Shown piece by piece: positions 18,070 to 25,164 of a stretch of DNA of 40,376 bases. The notes under the pieces were generated by a model. That model searched no databases and was not told the origin of the DNA. It saw only the letters and a program-made list of their open reading frames with translations. The position numbers and the translations under genes were made by a program. This DNA is from Rhodoferax sp. (GTDB lineage Bacteria; Pseudomonadota; Gammaproteobacteria; Burkholderiales; Burkholderiaceae_C). Location of the stretch: NCBI GenBank assembly GCA_020048255.1, contig JAIFMR010000087.1, positions 1-40,376 of the forward strand, given 5' to 3'. Within the stretch, counting starts at the first letter, position 1. The number at the start of each line of letters is the position of its first letter.

Positions 18070-19262
18070 GGCTTGTCCCCTGGCTGGATCAAGGCCTCGA
18101 CCACCTGGACGCGAGCACCCGCTTTGAGGGCTTTCTCGCTGTAGACCACAACGCTGTCGTCTTTGGACAGCCCTTGCAAGACCTGCACTTTGCCGTCCAG
18201 GCTGCTGGCACCGAGTTGCACTGGGGCGAAGTCAAGGGTCTTGTCTTTGAGCCGCCAAACCCCAGCTTGCCCTTGCTGGCGCTGAATGCTGGCGTTAGGC
18301 AGCAGCAAGGCGGGTGCCGTGGTGGGCAATTGCAGTGTGACTTCGGCCATTTCACCGACAGATGCCCCGGCCGGTGTTTGGTCAAATGCCACTTGCGCAA
18401 TTCGCTCTTCGGTGACGCTGTCGGCCAGCAGCTCGACGCGCGCGACTTGGCCGTTCAAGAGGGCTTGGGGTTTCGAGCGCAGCACGATGACGCCTTTGAG
18501 GCCTGGCATCAGCCCGCTGGAACGACCCTGGTCAACTCGCAGCTTGACCCACAGGCTGTCGGGGTCCATCAGGCGCAATACGGCTTGACCGGCCACCACG
18601 GTGCTGCCGGCTTCAAAGTCACGGCTGGTGACAACGGCATCTGCCGGGGCCAGCAATCGCACATTGCCACGTTGCTGGGCCAGGGCGGCACGCTCAGCTT
18701 TGAGTCGGTTGATATCTTGCCCGGCGCCCTTGAGGTTGGCTTGTGTGGCTTGCAGGGCGGCTTCCGCGGACGCCTGTTCTTGTAGGCGTGAGTCCAGTGC
18801 ACCTGGGCTAATGAACTGCTGTCGCGCCAGGTCCTGGTTGCGCCGGGAGTTGGCTTCTGCCAATGACCGGCGTGCGGTGGCATCACTCACCTGAGCCTGG
18901 GAACTAGCTTGCGCACTGTCGGCGCGGGCCAGCGAGGCGTCCAGTGCGGCCAGGCGTTGATCCAGGTCCACCGGGTCCATTTCTGCCAACAATTGGCCGG
19001 CTTTGACGGCATCTCCCACATCGACCTTCACACTGAGCACCCGACCTGCCGCCGTGGGGCCGACCATCCAGCTGCGGCGTGCCTCCACAGTCCCGATGCC
19101 GAAAATGGATGGGCTCAAAGAGCCTTCCTTGGCCTGTATCACGGTGATTTTGATGGGGGCCAGTGGCCCGGAGCGCAGCGACACCCAGGCCACGGCACCC
19201 AGCAAAACCAGAATGGCGCCACCCAAGGCCAGGCGGCGTAACAGAAGTTGTTGAGAATTCAT
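18066..19262 (-). CDS. Periplasmic adaptor (HlyD/membrane-fusion family)
   Basis: N-terminal TM, VKVDVGDAVKAGQLLAEMDPVDLDQRLAALDASL lipoyl/coiled-coil pattern; overlaps the permease gene. Confidence 0.85.
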   Translation of the reverse strand: MNSQQLLLRRLALGGAILVLLGAVAWVSLRSGPLAPIKITVIQAKEGSLSPSIFGIGTVEARRSWMVGPTAAGRVLSVKVDVGDAVKAGQLLAEMDPVDLDQRLAALDASLARADSAQASSQAQVSDATARRSLAEANSRRNQDLARQQFISPGALDSRLQEQASAEAALQATQANLKGAGQDINRLKAERAALAQQRGNVRLLAPADAVVTSRDFEAGSTVVAGQAVLRLMDPDSLWVKLRVDQGRSSGLMPGLKGVIVLRSKPQALLNGQVARVELLADSVTEERIAQVAFDQTPAGASVGEMAEVTLQLPTTAPALLLPNASIQRQQGQAGVWRLKDKTLDFAPVQLGASSLDGKVQVLQGLSKDDSVVVYSEKALKAGARVQVVEALIQPGDKP

Positions 19263-19277
19263 AGGGTGCTTTCGGGT

Positions 19278-19901
19278 TCAGGAAAGGGAGTCGGCTTGTA
19301 TGCCGCGCTGAAAAATGGCAAAGACGCCAGGGGCAAGCTGCGCCATCCCAGCGACATGGCCTGAGATCAAAGACTGCATCACCAGACCCTGTATGGATCC
19401 GATGAATAACACGGCGGCCGCGGGCAAATCGAGCTGACGTGGCAACGCGCCGTCGGCTTGAGCCTGCGTCAGCAGACCTATCAGCAACTGGCGGTATTGC
19501 TGCATCAGGCGACGTACACCGGCTTTCAAGGCCGTGTCGTCGGGGCTCTGAAGCTCCTGGAAGATCACCCGTGGAACGCCGGGGTAGGCCATGACAAAGT
19601 CGACATGCGCCACAAAGACGCCTCGCAAGGCCTGCATGGGTGCCAGCCGGTTTTGATGGGCAGCATCGTTCAGACGCGCCATCAGTGTCGCGGTGACCCA
19701 GTCCATCACCGCCAGCCAGATCGCCTCCTTGCTGGCAAAGTGCCGAAATATGCCGCCTTGCGTGATGCCCACCGCCGTGGCCAGATCAGTGGTGGTGATG
19801 CTGGCTGGACTACGCTGCGCCGCCAGTGTCAGCGCGGCTTCAACCAACCCGGCTTGTCGGATCTCGGTGGCTTGTTTGGCGGGTTTGTCGAGTACTTGCA
19901 T
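19278..19901 (-). CDS. TetR/AcrR-family regulator
   Basis: ITTTDLATAVGITQGGIFRHFASKEAIWLAVMDWV HTH; start at Met 61 of listed ORF. Confidence 0.85.
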   Translation of the reverse strand: MQVLDKPAKQATEIRQAGLVEAALTLAAQRSPASITTTDLATAVGITQGGIFRHFASKEAIWLAVMDWVTATLMARLNDAAHQNRLAPMQALRGVFVAHVDFVMAYPGVPRVIFQELQSPDDTALKAGVRRLMQQYRQLLIGLLTQAQADGALPRQLDLPAAAVLFIGSIQGLVMQSLISGHVAGMAQLAPGVFAIFQRGIQADSLS

Positions 19902-19909
19902 ACCGGCTA

Positions 19910-19929
19910 AAGTAATTAAACAATTACTT
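19910..19929. promoter_or_regulatory. Candidate TetR operator AAGTAATT-AAAC-AATTACTT
   Basis: Perfect 8-bp inverted repeat beginning 9 bp upstream of the tetR start codon. Confidence 0.65.
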
Positions 19930-20137
19930 ATTGTAAGGCAATGCTGTTTGTGCCGTTGGCTGAGAATCCGATCGCTGTGTCGGTGTTGTACGTGACGCTG
20001 GCCTGACCCCAAAGCGCCAGGTACTCCTGCAAATTGCAAATAGCCACTGCGCGCCCGCGTGACTTGGGTCACCGAACTCATGGCAGGATTGCTGCTGTAA
20101 TGTGTGTTTTATCTTGTCTGATGAGGAGCCTGTTGTG

Positions 20138-20719
20138 ATGAATTTAAAATACTTTTTGCTGAGCCGCGGTGTGTTGGCGTCACTGCTGTGGGTGAGCCTG
20201 ACGGCGCTGGCCCAAGAAGCCCCCGTGATGCTGGAAGCCCGCAAGGTGGCGGGTGCGGTGCCACCGAAATTGCTGGAGGTGCTCAATACCCAAATTGCCA
20301 AAGACGGTGTGGCCTCGGCTGTGACAGTTTGCAATGAAAAGGCCCCCCAAATGGCCAAGGCAGCGTCTGAACAATCGGGCTGGGCCATTCGACGTGTGTC
20401 GCTGCGCAACCGCAACCCGAAGGCGGTCCCCGATGCATGGGAACTTGCTGCCCTGGAAGACTTTGACCGCCGCGCTGCCGCAGGCGAAAGCCCCATGACG
20501 CTGGAGAAATATGCTGAAGTCGATACCGCCACCGGCAAGGAGGCGCGCTACATGAAAGCCTTGCCGGTACAGCAGGTGTGTGTGGCCTGTCACGGCGTTA
20601 GCGACAAAATCACACCCGAAGTGTCTGAACGCCTGCACACCCTGTACCCTGCCGACAAAGCCACCGGTTACACCGTGGGCCAGATCCGGGGTGCCATCAC
20701 GATCCGCAAAGCACTCTGA
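20138..20719 (+). CDS. DUF3365 (Tll0287-like) secreted haem-binding protein
   Basis: Signal peptide; KALPVQQVCVACHGVSDKITPEVSERLHTLYPADKATGY. Confidence 0.85.
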   Translation: MNLKYFLLSRGVLASLLWVSLTALAQEAPVMLEARKVAGAVPPKLLEVLNTQIAKDGVASAVTVCNEKAPQMAKAASEQSGWAIRRVSLRNRNPKAVPDAWELAALEDFDRRAAAGESPMTLEKYAEVDTATGKEARYMKALPVQQVCVACHGVSDKITPEVSERLHTLYPADKATGYTVGQIRGAITIRKAL

Positions 20720-20790
20720 AAGTTTTATAGGTCATATTGACCTGTAGCCTTTTCAGAATAAGCGCTATTTGCTATTTTTAGTGAAGCAAT
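20720..20790. repeat. Degenerate dispersed intergenic repeat, copy d
   Basis: ataGGTCAtatTGACCtgtagccttttcagaataagcgctatttgctattttt. Confidence 0.5.
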
Positions 20791-22151
20791 CATGGAGATG
20801 TCAGTGCCTTGATCTTCCGGTAGAGAGAGCGCTCACTGATACCCAATTGCTTGGCCAGCTCGGCCCGACTGCCGGTGTGGGATGCAACGATGCCTTGCAA
20901 GGCAACGTGGGCCAATGACTTGAGCGCACCCCGCGCGACCATTGGCGACTTGGTCTCGTCATCAGACGGGTTGAGAATCTGCGTGGGGTTATGGATCTGC
21001 CCAAGCAAGTTGCCCACTGGCCGTCGGCCTGATTTCAAGGCTTGTTCGACATGTGTGGATTCCAATGTGTCACCATCGCATAGCAGGGCCGAGCGCTCCA
21101 GCAGGTTGCGTAACTCGCGTACATTGCCTGGGTAGGCTTGCGCTTGCAATATCTCCAACGCGCCATCGCTGATACCGAGTTTGCGCTGGGGCGCTACCCG
21201 TGTCAGCAATGACAGCGTCAGCAAGGCAATGTCATCAATGCGCTCGCGTAGGGCAGGCAGATGAATCGGGAAGGTGCTCAAGCGGTAATACAGATCCTCG
21301 CGAAACTGGCCTTGTGCCACCATCTGGTCCAGGTTGCGGTGGGTGGCAGAAACCACCCTGATGTCGGCATGGCGCTGCTCTGTGCTGCCCACGCGTCGAT
21401 AGGTGCCGGTTTCAAGCAGACGTAACAGTTTTACCTGCATGGTCAAAGGAATGTCGCCCACCTCGTCTAAAAACAAGGTACCGCCGCTGGCCGCTTCCAC
21501 CAAACCGCTGCGGGCCGCATTGGCGCCGGTAAACGCACCGCGTTCGTGGCCGAACAACTCGGACTCAAATAGATTTTCGGGTAGGCTGGAGCAGTCAACC
21601 GGCACCAGTGCATGGCTGGCACGCCGGCTGGCCTCGTGCACCGCTCTGGCTACCAACTCTTTGCCGGTGCCAGACTCGCCCAACAGCAGAACCGTGGCCA
21701 TGGATGGAGCCACGCGGGCCACCAGGGTCAGCATGTGTTGAAAAACGGCCGATCGCCCAATCAGTCCTTGGGCGCTGGCGTGGCCTTGTGCGACCCGCAG
21801 AGACTCCATTTTCTCAACGTAGAAAGCTTGCTGGCCGCTGGCATCGAGCAGGGGTGCCAGTTCAATGTTGACGTATTCCTCACCCTTGGACGTGTGGTGC
21901 ATGTGCAGTACACGTTCTCGCTGACCTGACTCCCGCGAGCGCGCCAGCGGGCAAGATTCTCCAGCTTGGTCGCACGGCACGCTGAAGCGGTGTGACACCT
22001 CGTAACAGGTGCGCCCAACCACGCTGCGGTCCGGGCTGAATTGGCGCCGGTAGGCTGCATTGGCTGCCAGTATGCGGTATTGGTTGTCAAACAGAATGTG
22101 CGGCTCGGGCAGGCCTTCAACGAATGACATGAGTTCGGGCAGGGGTTTCAA
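20790..22151 (-). CDS. fisR: Sigma54-dependent transcriptional activator with N-terminal PAS and C-terminal Fis HTH, FisR-like
   Basis: [32 protein letters not shown] motifs; Cys49, Cys60, Cys67 in the PAS region (spacing 11 and 7). Confidence 0.8.
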   Translation of the reverse strand: MKPLPELMSFVEGLPEPHILFDNQYRILAANAAYRRQFSPDRSVVGRTCYEVSHRFSVPCDQAGESCPLARSRESGQRERVLHMHHTSKGEEYVNIELAPLLDASGQQAFYVEKMESLRVAQGHASAQGLIGRSAVFQHMLTLVARVAPSMATVLLLGESGTGKELVARAVHEASRRASHALVPVDCSSLPENLFESELFGHERGAFTGANAARSGLVEAASGGTLFLDEVGDIPLTMQVKLLRLLETGTYRRVGSTEQRHADIRVVSATHRNLDQMVAQGQFREDLYYRLSTFPIHLPALRERIDDIALLTLSLLTRVAPQRKLGISDGALEILQAQAYPGNVRELRNLLERSALLCDGDTLESTHVEQALKSGRRPVGNLLGQIHNPTQILNPSDDETKSPMVARGALKSLAHVALQGIVASHTGSRAELAKQLGISERSLYRKIKALTSP

Positions 22152-22206
22152 AGTGAACCTTTTTAAATGAAGCTGTCATGTACTGTATGTCAAAACGCTG
22201 ACAGTA

Positions 22207-22222
22207 CTGCCATATGTGTCAG
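22207..22222. promoter_or_regulatory. Candidate UAS (CTGCCA-TATG-TGTCAG)
   Basis: Same CTGNCA-N4-TGNCAG architecture; between the regulator and the petA operon. Confidence 0.55.
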
Positions 22223-22304
22223 TGGCGCTTTGGCGTGACGGTTGTATTGACTGCATGGATCTACGTAAGACATTGAAAACAAATGGAATTTTTATCTTTT
22301 CGGT

Positions 22305-22322
22305 TTGGCACGGATATTGATA
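22305..22322 (+). promoter_or_regulatory. Candidate sigma54 promoter (TTGGCACGGATATTGATA)
   Basis: Consensus -24 TTGGCACG and -12 TTGA with correct spacing. Confidence 0.7.
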
Positions 22323-22356
22323 ACACTGGGTATGTCCTATTGCACCTTGCCTTGTC

Positions 22357-22467
22357 ATGAAGCCGGCTGACCAACTGTTGGTGAAGCGCCTGGGTGTAGT
22401 GCTGGTGATCAATCTGGTGTTTTTGTTTGGGTTGCGTGTCAACCGCAGCCTATGTGCAAGAGCATGA
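22357..22467 (+). CDS. Small single-TM protein (36 aa), possibly CydP-like
   Basis: MKPADQLLVKRLGVVLVINLVFLFGLRVNRSLCARA*; first ORF downstream of the candidate sigma54 promoter. Confidence 0.35.
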   Translation: MKPADQLLVKRLGVVLVINLVFLFGLRVNRSLCARA

Positions 22468-22518
22468 CCACGCGGCTTATTGAGCCAACCCTTTTATTGA
22501 TATTTTTTGGAGAACACC

Positions 22519-23145
22519 ATGAATGCTTCTGTCACTTTTGATGCCCTGGCGGCCAATGCCAGTGACCACGACGCCGAGCGCCGCAAGATGGTGCTGCTAA
22601 CGGCTGGCTCTGCAGGCGTAGCGGTAGTTGGGTTGGCCGTGCCGCTGGTGTCAAGTTTTGCGCCCAGCGAGAGGGCCAAGGCCGCTGGCGCAGCGGTGGA
22701 GGCAGACATTTCAGACATTGCACTGGGCGCAGTGAAAACCATCGAGTGGCGTGGTAAGCCGGTGTGGGTCATGCGCCGTACGCCTGAGATGCTTGCAAGT
22801 CTGGCCGCACAGGACAGCCTGCTGGTTGATCCGGCATCCAACGTCAAATCGCAGCAGCCGGCCTACACCCAAAATGCGCATCGCTCCATCAAGCCCGAAT
22901 ACTTTGTGGCCGTAGGTATTTGCACGCACTTGGGCTGCTCGCCCAACGCGGTGGCGGCAGGCTCGGCCAACCCCAGTGTGGGTGCGGATTGGAAGGGTGG
23001 TTTTTTCTGCCCTTGCCACGGTTCCACCTTTGATTTGGCAGGCCGCGTCTTTAAGAACAAACCGGCACCCACCAACCTGGAAGTGCCGCCCCACAAGTAC
23101 CTCGCTGAAGGCCGGTTGCTGATTGGTGAAGACAACGCGGCTTGA
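22519..23145 (+). CDS. petA: Rieske iron-sulfur subunit of ubiquinol-cytochrome c reductase (orphan copy)
   Basis: GICTHLGCSP and FCPCHGSTFDLAGRV Rieske motifs, N-terminal TM/Tat-like region. Confidence 0.9.
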   Translation: MNASVTFDALAANASDHDAERRKMVLLTAGSAGVAVVGLAVPLVSSFAPSERAKAAGAAVEADISDIALGAVKTIEWRGKPVWVMRRTPEMLASLAAQDSLLVDPASNVKSQQPAYTQNAHRSIKPEYFVAVGICTHLGCSPNAVAAGSANPSVGADWKGGFFCPCHGSTFDLAGRVFKNKPAPTNLEVPPHKYLAEGRLLIGEDNAA

Positions 23146-23165
23146 TCGCACATGAAGGAATTGAC

Positions 23166-23207
23166 ATGTGGCATTTCACTTGGGTGTTGGTCATTCTGAA
23201 TGCACAT
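23166..23207 (+). pseudogene. Possible CydX remnant
   Basis: aagga-N5-ATG then MWHFTWVLVILNA, resembling CydX (MWYFxWILG...ILNAMW) with the middle missing; overlaps the next gene start. Confidence 0.35.
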
Positions 23208-23895
23208 GGCTCATCAAATCACCTTTATCGGTTCAGGTTTTGGCGCACTGTCAACCGTGCACGAAGTGCGCAAGCGCGATGCGCAGGCAGACATCACGCT
23301 GATTGCGCCACTCGTCGAACTGCATTACCTGCCGGGCTTCATCTGGATTCCCTATGGCCTGCGCACGCGTCAGCAGTTCATCATTCCTTTGGAAAATTTC
23401 TTTACCCGTATGCGCGTCAGGCACGTGGTTGCTGAAGTGACAGGCCTGCGCGACGGTGGCAGATGGGTCGATTCCACAGCAGGCGAGGTGCGTAACGATG
23501 CGCTGGTGATTGCCTCTGGTGGGCGCTTCATCAAGAAGCTGCCCGGCATTGAGCACGCTATCACGCCATGCGAAGGCATCGCAGCTGCCGAGAGAATTCG
23601 TGATCGGCTGAAAGCGATGTCGGGTGGCACGATTGCCATTGGTTTTGCCGGCAACCCCAATGAGCCCAGTGCCGTGCGTGGCGGGTCGATGTTTGAATTT
23701 TTGTTTGGCATCGACGAGCAGCTTAAGCGGGAAAGGCGACGCGACAAGTTTGAGTTGGTCTGCATCATTGACGCAATTGACCACGGTACCGTCGTGTTTT
23801 GCAATGAAAAGCGGCAAATCATCCTGCCGTCGTCACGCCTGTTCCGTTGGGTTAAACGCGGGTTTGAAATCGCTTACTTGAGGAAATACAAATGA
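23200..23895 (+). CDS. Sulfide:quinone oxidoreductase-family flavoprotein with large internal deletion
   Basis: FIGSGFGALSTVHEVRKRD...LVIASGGRFIKKLPGIEHA...GGTIAIGFAGNP N-terminal half and the typical C-terminus (CIIDAIDHGTVVF..LPSSRLFRWVKRGFEIAYLRKYK) joined directly. Confidence 0.75.
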   Translation: MHMAHQITFIGSGFGALSTVHEVRKRDAQADITLIAPLVELHYLPGFIWIPYGLRTRQQFIIPLENFFTRMRVRHVVAEVTGLRDGGRWVDSTAGEVRNDALVIASGGRFIKKLPGIEHAITPCEGIAAAERIRDRLKAMSGGTIAIGFAGNPNEPSAVRGGSMFEFLFGIDEQLKRERRRDKFELVCIIDAIDHGTVVFCNEKRQIILPSSRLFRWVKRGFEIAYLRKYK

Positions 23896-24311
23896 AGACA
23901 TCTGTGGCACTGTCACCGTATGAGTTTTTGGGCGGTGAGGCTGGCATCAAACACTTGGTTAATCGCTTTTATGAGTTGATGGATGAACTGCCAGAAGCTT
24001 ATGCCGTGCGCCAGATACACCCTGAGAGCCTGAGTGGCAGTGCCGCAGGTTTGTTTGACTTTTTGTCTGGCTGGTTCGGTGGGCCACAGCTTTATACCGA
24101 GAAAAAAGGTCACCCACGTTTGCGCATGCGCCACGCACCGTATTCAGTCAGCCAAGGGATGCGTGACGAGTGGATGTTGTGCATGACACAAGCTATTGGT
24201 GAGCAAGTGGCGGACGACGAATTTCGGGCCTGGCTGGTCAACAGCTTTGCACAGATGGCGGATCATTTGATCAATACAGATCGTGTTCCTGTCTGTCATT
24301 TAGGTGACTAG
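23892..24311 (+). CDS. Group II truncated haemoglobin-like globin
   Basis: GGEAGIKHLVNRFYELMDELPEA..., LFDFLSGWFGGPQLYTEKKGHPRLRMRHAPY, RDEWMLCMTQAI. Confidence 0.9.
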   Translation: MKTSVALSPYEFLGGEAGIKHLVNRFYELMDELPEAYAVRQIHPESLSGSAAGLFDFLSGWFGGPQLYTEKKGHPRLRMRHAPYSVSQGMRDEWMLCMTQAIGEQVADDEFRAWLVNSFAQMADHLINTDRVPVCHLGD

Positions 24312-24315
24312 TTAA

Positions 24316-24331
24316 CTGACATAAATGGCAG
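24316..24331. promoter_or_regulatory. Candidate UAS (CTGACA-TAAA-TGGCAG)
   Basis: Same CTGNCA-N4-TGNCAG architecture, upstream of the MBL-ccoG pair. Confidence 0.55.
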
Positions 24332-24414
24332 TTGGCACCCTAGGCGTCTCAATGAGATTCCTTTGCATACTTCTAAGTCTTTGATTTATTTAGGTAATAT
24401 ATTCGGATGCAGGT

Positions 24415-24432
24415 CTGGCATGGTTTGTGAAT
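24415..24432 (+). promoter_or_regulatory. Candidate sigma54-like promoter (CTGGCATGGTTTGTGAAT)
   Basis: Aligns with the elements at 4291 and 22305; weaker -12. Confidence 0.45.
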
Positions 24433-24515
24433 GTGTTGTGACAACCTAACAATGCCTGTCATGAGGGATGGCGCTGCCAAGACCTCTAAAATTCTGCAGG
24501 CCAGGAGCACCTGAA

Positions 24516-25154
24516 ATGTACTTTCGAATATTGCATGACGACACCAGCGGTGAGCTCACTTATCTGCTCGCTGACATGGATGCTCAGGAAGCGGTATTGA
24601 TTGACCCCCACGCCCGTGACTTGCCGGTGTTGACGGCTTTGTTGGCCGAGCGGGAGTTGCGCCTGCGTTGGGTGTTGCGCACCCATCACCATGACGACCA
24701 ACTAACGCTGGAGCGGCTAGCCTTGGCTCAACTGGCGGCACCCCTGATTCAAGGTGATGCCTTGCCAGCGGGCACCGAGCTGGATGATGGTGCCGTGTTG
24801 CCCTTTGGTGATGAGGTGATTCGGATGGTGGCGACTCCCGGGCACACCTTGTCTTGCCTGAGTTTTGGATGGCGAGACCGTTTTTTTTGTGGTGGTTTGC
24901 TGGCGGTGGCCGTATGCCCACATCAACCCCGGCCGTTAGCCCCTGAAGCTTTGTGGGACAGCGTGACGCAGCGAGTTTTCACCTTGCCGGACGAGACTCT
25001 GATCTTTGCCGGACATGAACGTCGGGCGCGCGCCGTCAGCACTGTGCTTGAGCAACGGCGCTGGCATCCTTTTTTTGCAGGATTGACACGTGATGAATTT
25101 TTGGCGCATATGGCGGCGCTGCCAGAAAAACAAGTAGCCGAATCTATTTTTTGA
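24516..25154 (+). CDS. MBL-fold protein of persulfide dioxygenase type with altered metal-site residues
   Basis: YFRILHDDTSGELTYLLADMDAQEAVLIDP fold; THHHDDQ instead of THxHxDH; TPGHT kept; FFCGGLLAV where GDxL is expected. Confidence 0.8.
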   Translation: MYFRILHDDTSGELTYLLADMDAQEAVLIDPHARDLPVLTALLAERELRLRWVLRTHHHDDQLTLERLALAQLAAPLIQGDALPAGTELDDGAVLPFGDEVIRMVATPGHTLSCLSFGWRDRFFCGGLLAVAVCPHQPRPLAPEALWDSVTQRVFTLPDETLIFAGHERRARAVSTVLEQRRWHPFFAGLTRDEFLAHMAALPEKQVAESIF

Positions 25155-25164
25155 GGAATGACAC

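Noticed and set aside
20059-20072. GTGAC-TTGG-GTCAC inverted repeat upstream of the DUF3365 gene
   Set aside because: Only 5-bp arms and no second copy seen; expected by chance in a window this size.
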